From: Chromobotia macracanthus
Taxonomy: Eukaryota; Chordata; Actinopteri; Cypriniformes; Botiidae
Direction: 5' to 3'
Assembly: GCA_036877525.1 (NCBI GenBank)
Contig: JAZGTH010000087.1
Coordinates: forward strand, 5,154,001 to 5,218,000
DNA: 64,000 bases
Made by a program: the position numbers and the translations under genes. The first letter of the stretch is position 1. Each line of letters starts with the position of its first letter. This document shows, piece after piece, positions 1 to 11,078 of the stretch. The notes under the pieces are model-generated. The model was not told the DNA's origin, searched no databases, and worked only from the letters and a program-made list of their open reading frames with translations.

Positions 1-375
1 TTTTACCACATAAGTTCGAACCCGAGTCAGATCTAGAAAATGCAGATAACCAAGTTGATCTAGTACAACCAACTTTGGATTAGCCTTTTCTTTTAGTTGA
101 CATGAAACATGAAAACATATCATATGACCCCTTTAATAACACGGTGTGGTAAATTACTCTTATTTTATTTAATTAGATCAAACAAAAAACACAAAAGGCA
201 CATTCATTCATATAACACCACCTACTGTAGCACATTCAACCATTTTTATTACCCAATTTTCCTATAGCCAACATGCAAACATGCTAATAAGTTTACCATG
301 AGGAACAATAAGGAGAAAACCACAAAATTACCTTGATTAATTATTTATTTAAATTAACTATTTATTTAAAATGCA

Positions 376-760
376 ATTTACATTTTTATCTTATCTTACT
401 TTTATCCAAAGCGACTTACAAAGAGAGAGTAACATTTTGCACTAAAAACCAGCAAGCCTAGTATATAACGCTGTACAAAGTGGAAATAGTTCTGATGCTA
501 ATGACCGGATGAACAGTAGAATAAGACAGGTTTTTTATACAAACAGAGGTAAATATCAGAGCAGGTGTCTGCAAAACAGGTGTGTTTTAAGTTGTTTCTT
601 GAAGGTTGATGGTCTCAGCAGATGGGGTGGAAGCTGGCAGTTCATTTCACCAAGAAGGAACAGACTAGGTGAATGTGTTAGAGAGTGATCTGCTACCTCG
701 TTGTGAGGGAACAATAATGCATCACTCATTTACAGAACATAGTTTGCAGGAGGGGATGTA
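376..760. repeat. dispersed fish repeat with L2/SINE-like tail
   Basis: Begins with TTTATCCAAAGCGACTTACA, the reverse of the tail shared by fish L2 LINEs and several SINEs. It continues into a segment (GTTTCTTGAAGGTTGATGG and on) that I recognise as a high-copy fish repeat type. The class is unassigned. Confidence 0.5.
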
Positions 761-799
761 TATCTGAAGGAGTGAGTTGAGGTAGGAGGGTGCCCTGAA

Positions 800-2135
800 G
801 GCCAGATGGCGCATAGAAAGAAGATAATATTTTATAGGAAAGCTGTATAAGGGATTTGCAGTAATACCATAAAATACCTGAACATTACACAATGAAAGCG
901 AATGAGAGAATGGGAGACAAAGAAATAGCAAAATAGTACAGCCTTATCACTAAAAGCAATATGAAGAATTTACAAAATCCTAGGCTAAGTTAAATGTCAG
1001 CAGTCTTACAGTAAGTAAGTCAACAGGGCGACAGTGGCAAGGAACCAAAACTCCAATGATTTATAGATAAAAATAAACCTTGGGAGGAACCAGGCTCAAC
1101 TGGAAGGACTAGTTCTTCTCTGTCATGTTACAGCTGCAATTTGTAACTTTCCTGGATATAAACGGAGAGCTGATAATACTGATTTCAAATTATATATTGA
1201 TTTAAAAACTGTTGGGTCTGATTTAGTGACAATATGTCAAGCAAAGAGGAATGTTACAAACAGAGATGGTGACAGAAGCATAATGTAATTGCAGCTATAA
1301 CATAAATATAGAATCTATAAATTAGGCTAGAGTTAAGTAGATAGATAAAATGAAGTTTAATAAAGACGTCCATCATATTCCCACTGATCTGTTTCAGGGG
1401 TCATCCCGTCTTCAATCTAGTTTCAATCTAGTGTGTCTTCAATCAAAAAAAAAAATTAAATCAAATTTAAAACTTAAATTGACAGTGTATCTGCTGGACA
1501 ATACTGGAAGACTGTTCCAGAGTTTGAGCCCCAAATGAATAGGATCTACCACCAGTGCATGATTTTAAAATTATCAACTGGTCAGAATTTTCAGATCGTA
1601 GTGAATGTGAATGAGGATTGTAATAATAGGGAAGCTTACTCAGGTATTGAGGAGCTAAACTATTCGGGCCTTAATCAGCAGAAATTTGAATTTTATAAGA
1701 TGCTTGATAGGCATCCAGTGCAGTGTTGACAGAACTGGGCTAATATGGTTATACTTGTTTGCTCTTGTAGGAACTCTGGCAGCTGCATTTTGAACCAGAT
1801 GGAGTTTTTGTATTAAAGCTGCAAGGAGGAGACCTAATGACTGAACCCAGTGAAGCTGTGTATATTGAGAAGAGGAGAAAAAAATAATCCCTGAGGAACC
1901 CCAGTGGTCAGCTTATGTGACATTGATTCCTCTCCTCTCTGTGATACCTCAAAGGATCTGTCTGTGAGATATGAGCTGAGCCAGCTGAGTGCAGGTCCAG
2001 TGATGCCCAGGTTGGAAAAGGTTGACAGCAGTATATGGAAGCTTCAGCACAAGTTCTACCAGAAAACCTCTAAGGCTCCGTCTTTAATTACTCATAGATT
2101 TAGCCTATCACCACTAGACACTTGGAGTATATAAG
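800..2135 (+). repeat. unclassified long interspersed repeat, copy A
   Basis: Shares CAACAGGGCGACAGTGGCAA, GGAACCAAAACTC and flanking sequence with 46076-46650 in the same orientation. The match runs from about 803 to 1330 with substitutions and short indels. The remainder to 2135 has the style of the same high-copy fish family (GCAGCTGCATTTTGAACCAG; GAGGAACCCCAGTGGTCA). It has no intact coding frame. Confidence 0.6.
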
Positions 2136-4330
2136 TTCTGTTGTTTACTTAATCTTAATGGTTAATTGCTAAAATGTTACAGAAACCTAATGTTGATTGT
2201 GTTCTCATTGACTCAGAGGATGATTATCTTGTGCCTTCCTTTCTGACTGTGCGGTGTAGCTCCTGTATTCAGTGTCACGACTCTCTGTGGGCTCAGTAGC
2301 CTTTGGAAAAAGGAAGCTATGGTATCCCTATAACCTAGCAATGGTTATAGCTAGCAACGGTGGCAGACTTTAAAGATATGGGGGCATGCTATTTTACAAG
2401 TGTCATAATTATTTTCAGCTAAATTGGCTTCATTCATTTTTCTTTAGAATATAAGATTTGACTGTTTAGATTAGTCTGTTAGATCTAGATTGGTCTGTTA
2501 CTGACACTGAACTGTTGGTTCATCATTTTAGTGGTCAGAAAACTCTGACCTGCTTTGGCTGAAAATCAGCTTTAGCTGAACCTGACGTTGTTTCTGTCAA
2601 TAAAGGTTACGTTATATGCCGTTTCTATTCTACTTCCTTTTCTCCCTTGGTTATATTCCCTTAAATGCCTCTTTTTGTAATCTGTAAAATTTTGCCAGAA
2701 AATACATCGCTAAGGGCATAGCACCACCCAGCCTTAAAGCTTATAACTCTTTATTGTCTTTATGATGTTTTGTTTTTCTTATATTTCTATATTTCCCATT
2801 TTAGCCATAACTGTTTGCGCCTTCTTAGTCAACAACTACGAATCTCGTAATTTGAATCTCTACAATACACAAATTGCTAGTGTAACCCCTTTAAAATGAA
2901 CAAAACATCCTTTTGTGAAGTTATTTTTGGAAATCCTTTTGATTTATACATTTTAAAGAGACTCATGTTTTCATGCAGTATTGTTTTGCCCACTAGAGGG
3001 CAGTTGACCCGGGTGTATTGAACGAACTGATTACATTTAGCTCACCTGAGGAAGTTGAACATGCACGTAGGAGGTTAGCGTGATGTTCCAGAAAATCACT
3101 TAATCTTAATATTTTCCTTATTGTAATGTATAAATTCTCTGTTTAATGATGTTTACAAATGAAGGTTGAAAATGCATCCCATCACTGATGAGGAACCTTG
3201 TCATTTGTTTTGATTACCCAGTTTTCTTTTCAAGAACTCTTTATTGGTTTTTTTTATGCTGATTGTACATGCAGATCTACAATTTAATGGTGAGCCAGAG
3301 CCCCTGATCTACATGTGAATGTTTGTGATTAAACTCACACCTCACGTGGACTCACTGGATATTACAGCTAAGCTGTGCTCTCGCAGATACTGCATACACT
3401 ACCCGGGTAGAAAACACAAAAAGGCCTTTAGACGCATTGGAAATTGAGGACTACATTTGAGAATTACATTTTATACACACAAATAGAACACACAAGATTT
3501 TTGGGACATTTTATTTCATTTTATTTTCCAGGATATCATTGGACTCAATGTCAAGCCCTTTTTCCCGTTTAGTTGTGGTGTTGAGTTGGAGTAAAAGGAT
3601 ATTTGTTCAAACTGTGGAAATTGTTTATGTCAAAGTTACTCTGTAATCACAAGTGCCGGCTGTTACTTTATCATTTATAATTTGGCCCAGCCCTTTATTT
3701 TATCCTTTTAGAGTCGAACCTAGTCTATACATGAACTTTGCTGAGTACAATACACTGAACATTTACATTGTACAATGTTATACTAGCAGTTATACAATTT
3801 CACTCCAGGTTTTTACGATTTTCACTGTTTATTCTGTTTACCATCCATACACTTGTTACTTAAAGGTACAACAAATGCCACGAACAAGGCTTCTGACAAA
3901 CACCTCCTCATAACAATACCAATTCTAGAAAGATTAGGCAACTCCCTCTGCAATGGGTTGTTCTCTGCATACATTCATATACTGCTAAAAGCCATGTTTG
4001 ACACTTTAAAGAAACCAAAGTATTACCATCATGGTATCAAAAGAGATACATTTTGTAAGTTAGTGAAACTTACAAAAGATATTGAGAGAATACTAAGGTG
4101 TGACGTGATGCAGTTTGGATGTCATAGTAACTGACATAGTAACTTCTCTTAAAATCTCCTGTAGATTTCATCCAGTTGAGAAATAGACAAACAGATGCAA
4201 GTTCCACTTAAATCCACTAACTTAAATGCTCCTCACACAGACGTTCCATAAATTAAAGACAAATTAGATGTGAAGTTTGTGTAGAGTATTTTGAAATAAA
4301 AATCTCTGCATCTACAAAGTATACAAATGT
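2136..4330. other. no recognisable gene or repeat
   Basis: AT-rich flank 3' of kcnk10. Short open frames here (for example 3853-4134) show no domain I recognise. The one notable site is a CTCF-like motif at 2990-3003. Confidence 0.4.
2990..3003 (+). promoter_or_regulatory. CTCF-like motif
   Basis: CCACTAGAGGGCAG fits the core CTCF consensus at essentially every position. Binding is not shown by sequence alone. Confidence 0.35.
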
Positions 4331-4489
4331 CATACATTATCAATTCTATTTTATTTATATAGCACTTTTACAATGTTACCTTGCTTCAGAGCAGCTTAAC
4401 ATATAATGAAACAAATAAAACTATTATAATAATTATTATAAAATTATAATAACATTATAATATTTAACTACGGCTTTTGAACTTGATAT

Positions 4490-4905
4490 ACCACCTGCCT
4501 CCTTGACCCATTCCCTTACACCTACTGCAAGCAATCTCTCCATCACTGTTGCCTGAACTCACACACGTTCTAAACATGTTCATCATGTTTATCCCACTCC
4601 TCAAAAACCAACACTCGATGCCTCAGTGGTCAGCGGTCAGTAATTATAGATCGGTTTCACTCCTACCGTTTTTGAAAAGATTGTATTTAACCAACTCTTA
4701 TCGCTCACAGAACAACCTATTTGACAGTCAACAGTTTAGATTCAAAAAAGGACATTCCATGGAGACTGCACTCATGTCTGTTGTTAAAAATCCAATCTAG
4801 GCAAGAGCCAATTCCATGTCGTCTGTCCTAACTCTTCTTGACCACTTTATTGCCTTTGACAAAGTGAACCACAGGTTCTACCAGAAAGACTCAGGAGGCA
4901 TAAGT
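4490..4905 (+). pseudogene. non-LTR retrotransposon reverse-transcriptase fragment
   Basis: Broken RT remnant. The frame at 4549-4800 contains SNYRSVSLLPF, SQNNLFDSQQFRFKKGHSME and TALMSV, matching the fingers and palm entry of L2, Rex or Babar-type LINEs. Just past the stop, a further piece reads like the AFDxVNH palm motif (near 4855-4872). There is no endonuclease and no active-site box, so it is a dead fragment. Confidence 0.7.
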
Positions 4906-6972
4906 ACATCTGAATAGTAATCATTTTTTAACAGTAATCAGCAAATGGTAGCAAACTGATAAGAAGAAAAAAAATTATTTGGCGTAGGCCCCATCCATAG
5001 TTTGAATCCAACGGGTTCTAGCTGTTCCTGCCTGAAGTGTAGCCAGGCTTAACCTAAGAAAAGGAAAATTGATACCCACCAGTTGGAGTGTTTGTTAGAA
5101 GTTCCTAGAATATATGAGAGAAAGAAAAAAATACAAATGAATTAAGTGCGTCTGTAAAAGAGGGCCACGTTAGGCCATTGTGCAAAGAAGACTGTGTGGA
5201 TGAGTGTGAGATAAAATATACGCAACAGACTAAATAGTGTGAGGCGGGTCACGTTGGGTGTGAAACAAGATGAGTATAGAGATATGCTACTACAACGGTA
5301 GTTTGCATAACAGCATGCATATAACGCAAAACCTTTGTATAAGGAATTTATAATAAAGCTGTAAAATTGACAGATATTTGTTTAAAAATTATTTGTTAAT
5401 TTGAGAATTGACTGAAGATGCTGTGAATAATAAATAAAGAGATTAAAGACAGAAATTCAAAGTATGAGGATAGGCAATGGTGCTCTGAAGGCAACATAGG
5501 CCAGTGAGTAGGTGCAATGTTAAGCAATAGTGTTATAAGGCCGCAAAGGCAAGTATGTGAGGGCCTTTTAACCACGGTGTTTAACCAGGCCTAGGCCTGG
5601 TAGGAGGCAGGGGAGAAGTGACTGATTTATAGGAGCATAAGGGGGTAACCACCACCAGTAACTTGCATTGAGAACATATCTTTAAAATTACTTGGAAGAG
5701 CTTCCTGAGTGTTCAGAATAGTTTGAGAATCAGATCTTGACTTGACAGACAAGGCTGGAACTCAATATCCGCCTGGTATTGCAGTTGCGCAAACCCTGAA
5801 TGACATTTTTTTATGTTATCAAATTAGCTAACTTTAGTATAATAATGTATTCAGACATGATTTAAACCAAACAGCTTAAATAAAGTTTTGAACACCCTTT
5901 AATTTTGTAGAGATCTTGAGAGGTTATTCACACAGAAGTTGTCTCCATTGAAGCTGTTGATTGTGAAAAAAACAAAGGATGTTGAGAGGTATGAAGCCCT
6001 TGTTGATACCTGTGCTGTACAAAGTAAAATTTTAAGGGGCTATTTTTAAAGGCTGTTTAAATACAACATTTTACAAAAGCAAACAAAAATGTGTTTAATG
6101 CACTTACAATGGCAGGTGTATTATGGTTTAGGTGTGTGAGTTTAAAGGTAAAGTATACAATTTTGTTTATACACATAGTACAAATAATCAGTAAAATATG
6201 TTTTTTGCTTGTAAATGTGTGTAAATTCCCCTTTTTAAGAGTGACTGCTTTTATAGCCATATGAACTTCCAGTTGTGTGTTTTCTATGTAATTCTTAGAG
6301 TAATTATAAGTATTCTTAGAGCAGAGTTTGGTCCATGTCAATAGCATATTATGGACAAACATTATTATGTATTTATACTACATGGTCATGTAATTAGTTG
6401 AGAGATTATAGAAAAACTGTAAATTTATACAAGGGATTTATACAAAGGAAGAAATTCTATATAGTCCAATGCCACCCCTTATAATATTTAAAGAGTTAAG
6501 GCTCATTCACACTAAGTAAGATAATTATAAAGTTAACTGTATTAGTGTCCACACCAACGAACAATGTTTATTCCAAGCTTGTGCGTTGCAATAAATGCAC
6601 AAGCCCTAGAAAATTCAAGCAAATTTGATTGGCTGCAAATGTTTAATCATTCATCAGCTGGAAAATTGCTCCCAATGATTGCTCCATGTATTTTTATTGT
6701 TATAGCTGTGGTGTGGACTTTTACATTTAGAATGATTTTTACTTGATCTTTATAGTTATCGTTATCATCTGTAGTGTAAATGCAACTTTAGTTAAAAAAA
6801 AATTGTCAGTACTTATATAGCTCAAGCCAGGTTTCAAAATTATAATTATCTCTGCCCAAGAATACACAATATTAGGCAAGTGGTTTATTATTTATTTATT
6901 ATTATTTGGCTTAATGTCATTATTGTCATTAGGTTGTATTCTCTGTCAGTCAAGTTCTACCAAGGCAGTTTG

Positions 6973-6977
<5 letters not shown>
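4906..6977. other. no recognisable gene
   Basis: AT-rich non-coding DNA. Open frames are short and lack codon structure. Nothing recognised on either strand. Confidence 0.4.

Positions 6978-7047
<70 letters not shown>
6978..7047. repeat. (AT)n microsatellite followed by poly-T
   Basis: About 27 AT dinucleotides, then a run of 15 T. Confidence 0.95.
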
Positions 7048-7479
7048 AAGCTGTTCCTTTATAGCCCTTAAGGTACATATACATACAAATGTTTATGCAA
7101 CTGCCAGTTTAGGTATTGCTTTTGGACTTCTTTGTACTGGACTTACATAATGACTGAAACCATAAAGAGGTTGGAAGATGGAGGAGATGTTAACTGGATT
7201 TAACTGTATAAGATGCGCTGTAATGGATACATACACACACACCTCTCAAAGATATTCCCAAAGGACATTAGATCTACCTTTACCTCCATATACTGCTTCT
7301 TCACTGTTATTGACTCAGACGTCAAGGTCTATAATACTAAGAAGAGCTGGGTCCCATAGCTCAATAAAGCAAGCAGCCACCAAACTGAAATTTGTCTTGC
7401 ACAAAAGAGTGTGTGAGAAATTTAGTCAATCAACTATTTACAGGCTTTTTCATTTCTTATTGATCTTTTAGATCAGTCT

Positions 7480-7995
7480 GGTTCAATTTAATGTTAACTT
7501 TCCACACCAGCAGCAGAGAGGGAGGTGAAAGCCCAGACATCGATGTAATGGCAGCAGAACACCGGGAGGGAGATGAGCAGGGAAGAGCAGCTGGGCGGTG
7601 GGGTTGGAGGGAAAACCGAGGAAGCCAGGCAATAGAGCAGGAAAACAGGGAGCTAAATAATGGAGCGTGGCAGAGGGAACCAGGAGACCAGAAGCCAGTG
7701 GGACAGGAATCAGGAGGCTGGGAGAACAGGAACCAACAGGCAGAGCACAAAGAACTAGGACACAAAAAACAGGAGTCTGAGACAAAGCACATGGACTGGA
7801 GCAGCCAGGAAGCTTAGATAAGGCTAAAATGATCTGACACAAGACAGAGGACAAGAGGGATTTAAAGGGGCGATAACAAGGAAACAGCAGGTGAAGGGCA
7901 TGAGCTAATCGAGGTAACAAGGGGGTAAGGCTAAAAGGTAACAAGTGGATAAGGTCAGACACCACAATGACAGCAGAGCACATGGTCACCTGTCA
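7480..7995. repeat. probable interspersed repeat, unclassified
   Basis: A purine-rich stretch, unlike its AT-rich neighbours, with GATCTGACACAAGACAGAGG and GACAGCAGAGCACATGGTC, phrases I associate with a common teleost repeat. The open frames on both strands here are composition artefacts. The end points are approximate. Confidence 0.4.
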
Positions 7996-8740
7996 CAAAA
8001 ACGTGGAAGTCAAAAATAATGTATTTTAAATGCAAACACACAATGTAGTTTGTATATAATATTTGCTAAACATGAAACATGGAAATACATTTGAAGGTGT
8101 TCCTCAACAGTTTTAAATTCTTACATTACTTTGACCTTTGAGTGAGGAAACCATATATTTGATTAAAACACAAGTGCATTGATGAAAAAGGTAAAAAAAA
8201 TGTGGAATGACAAAACGATTCAGAAAAACAGACTTTTATTTTATTTAACTGTTTATTTCCAAAAGGCACTCACTACATTGAATGTAATGGTTGCACAATA
8301 TATACTTCAGACAGCAATTTACTAGCATGTGCAGCCCAATGTAGAGGTTAAACATGGACATTTCAAAGTCTCAAAAAGCATGATTGTGTTACACTCAGTA
8401 CCATCGCATGATAACATATTAGCACAACAGCATGCTCATAGGGATCCATGTCTCTAACTTGTTTTGAATGCTTTAAAAGGTTTAACATTATTATAGCTTT
8501 GTAATCACAAATATTTAGCTCATTGCTGAATTCACACTAGAGAATAGTCATTAAATATTAGCTTAACATCAAGCACTTTGCTGCAGCTGTAGATGTTTGT
8601 ATGTGAATTTACGAATTATGGTGGGAATGAGGTATTGGTAGGTTGTTCTGCTTCATGGAGTTTTCATTTACTACAGTCAGCAAGACAACAAACACATCAG
8701 ATGAAACAACATTTGGTTTTAACACAAATACACTACCATA

Positions 8741-9226
8741 CACTATCGTAAAAGTTTGGGATCAGTTACTCATTATTGTTTCCACATTTTTGAATAGTAA
8801 ACTCAATATCAGACAACATAAAGGTAGTTATGGGAATTACATTGCGACTAAAGAAAATTCCAAATAAATCAAACCATGCTATTTTCAGCATATTTAATGT
8901 AGCCACGTTTTCTTGACATTTTACCATGTAGTTTCTTGAGGCAACACCCTGTAATAATTTTAAACATTAATGTTAGTAGAGTTCTCATATATGCTGGGCT
9001 CTTATTGGCTGCTTTCTGTCATTATTCAGTCTAAGTCATCCATTTTCATCACCTTCCATTTTCATCCATCACCTTTTTTAAATTGTAGTTTCCTACTGAC
9101 AGAAATTAATTTGTTTGCATAATTATATTAATGTGTACAAAACTAATTCCAAACATTTAAAAAACACCTTCAGATTAAAAGACTTTTAAAATCATAAGAG
9201 TGATCGTAAACTTTTGACCAGCAGTG
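8741..9226. mobile_element. non-autonomous Tc1/mariner-like element (MITE)
   Basis: Ends are inverted: CACTATCGTAAAAGTTTGGG on the left and, reversed, CACTGCTGGTCAAAAGTTTA on the right. Both are flanked by TA. It is about 486 bp and has no transposase frame. The end sequence is a common fish transposon type. Confidence 0.6.
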
Positions 9227-10427
9227 TATATCATATGCTTCCCTGCATATAACAAAAAACAACCATTTGATTATTTACCAGTGTGTCGAAAATCCAAAAT
9301 GAAACAAACTTGTAAAAAAAAGTTAAATTTTAAAATGTACTGAGATCTATTACTGTACAGTTAATTAATATAAAAATGGTTTCTGGCTTAAAAAAATAAA
9401 TAAAAAAGACATTTTTTTGTTCATTCTAAATGGAAGTATCCCAATGCTCCTCAAATTTTTATGAAGCTAAGTATCTCATATGTCTGCAAAAGTTGTTAGT
9501 CATCCACGTAATTGTAAAATGTCTAACAGCATTTCATTCAACCTAGAAAAAATTTAAAATGACCCTGACCATTCAAGTCTAATGACGCAACATAGTGGAG
9601 GGGTACCAATATTGAAAAATTCTTACCATCAGGCCACTAATGGTAAGGCAATAGGAACTGTAAAGACAGTGCCTTGAGATTAAATTCTACTAGACATTCT
9701 GTCTTACATGATGTCTTTCTTTATATCTTATGGCTTTTTTTTCCATCCCATTATCCTAAACTTTCAAATCATGAAAACAAACATCATGTACACATAATCT
9801 GAGATATTTAATGAGTGCAGCAATATGTCAGACATACCATACAATTTAACAATTACCTCATTACAATTTAACAAATTCCTACAGTAGGACTATAAGCCCT
9901 GAGTTTTCATAGGTTAACTTCATAAATCTAGATCCTGGATCACACATAGATGTGTTTTACTTATGTTACAGGATAGTATAGCTTCGTGCATATACAATGT
10001 CAATATTTGGAGAGGTTTAATCATCTTGATCTTGGAGAGTACAAGTCTTTAGGTACTGTACATTTCTCCATTTAAAATAGATGGGGCTTTGTGTCGAACA
10101 TTGTTTATGAAGAAGTACAAAGCCGAGCCTGGCAGAAGTAATTCCAAATTTTAGCACTGTCAGTCTGTAGCAACAAACTACTTTCAGTTGTGGTTCAAGT
10201 TTTTGCAATGATTCCTTTCTATTACAACCAGCTGATTACAACCATTATCACAAGAAGTGAACCAGTTTATTTCCAGGTGCTACTGTCGCCAAATGACCAT
10301 TATCAAGTTATCAGGACACAGTGAACAGTTAACTGAACACAGCAGAACAGGGTAAAGGCTATAGAAGGCACTTCTGGTATGTTATGTTATTTTTTAAAAC
10401 ACCATTTCAGTGTAGGCTTTGTTTACT
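9227..10427. other. kcnk10 downstream region, probably 3'UTR in part
   Basis: AT-rich DNA following the kcnk10 stop codon. No gene or repeat was recognised. Some of it is expected to be kcnk10 3'UTR. Confidence 0.4.
10266..10271 (-). promoter_or_regulatory. candidate kcnk10 polyadenylation signal
   Basis: AATAAA on the minus strand, about 160 nt past the kcnk10 stop codon. TREK mRNAs often have longer 3'UTRs, so a more distal site may be used. Confidence 0.3.
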
Positions 10428-11078
10428 CTAAGGTTCCATCTGCAAATTGAACTCTTCAAGTTTTTTCTCGCTTTCTTCTTCTTTGGTCAGTGGTAGTAGA
10501 GGAATGAATCCATTGTGTTTATTGGGACTTTCCACATAGAGAGGTAAGTTGGTCAGACTGGTGTTTACTTCTTTATTAAGCTCATTATCCTCTTCTTCTT
10601 TCTTCTCTTCATCCACTGTGGGATTATTACAACTGAGGGGGTCTAAAGCTTTTCGACCATCGTCTGGAATGTTCTTCTTCAATTCTCTGTTCTTGTTCCT
10701 CTTGGTTAGTTTTGTGACAGAACTAAGACGGTTGAAAATATTATCTTCAGAGTATGCCTGACTCGGGTCGCTATGTCGATGTTCATTCTGCTCAACACGT
10801 AGACGTAGGTTGTTAAGCTTGGTGTCAATGCTCTCCTGGGAAGATGTCTTAAAATTGGTGGCATCCAAGCTACTGAAAGCAGCTCGACGTTCAGGGGACA
10901 ACATGTCAAGTGAATGGGCCCGCTGGTCAAAACCAAGCTGCCTGCGTTCCATGCTGCGAATAGTGGCCGCCCTCTGCAGTTTATCATGAACTTCCACGCT
11001 AAGACGACGCCTGGTCTCACGAAGCTCTGCTCGAACATTGGCCTTCCACTCAGCTGCATGAGCCTTAATTTCACCCAC
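10428..11078 (-). CDS. kcnk10: kcnk10 terminal coding exon 7 (cytosolic tail)
   Basis: 216 codons plus stop, acceptor TGCTTAAG. It starts [11 protein letters not shown] and includes [10 protein letters not shown], the [12 protein letters not shown] block, [11 protein letters not shown] and an acidic [10 protein letters not shown] stretch, ending NLQMEP. The first half closely follows mammalian KCNK10. The last third is fish-specific. Confidence 0.96.
   Translation of the reverse strand: MGEIKAHAAEWKANVRAELRETRRRLSVEVHDKLQRAATIRSMERRQLGFDQRAHSLDMLSPERRAAFSSLDATNFKTSSQESIDTKLNNLRLRVEQNEHRHSDPSQAYSEDNIFNRLSSVTKLTKRNKNRELKKNIPDDGRKALDPLSCNNPTVDEEKKEEEDNELNKEVNTSLTNLPLYVESPNKHNGFIPLLPLTKEEESEKKLEEFNLQMEP

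Noticed and set aside
3853..4134. A 93-codon open frame that might be a small gene
   Set aside because: No homology recognised, no promoter or splice context, and AT-driven composition.
7457..7989. Overlapping 100-170 codon open frames on both strands
   Set aside because: They are compositionally biased and have no domain, splice or codon-usage support. They sit in a probable repeat.
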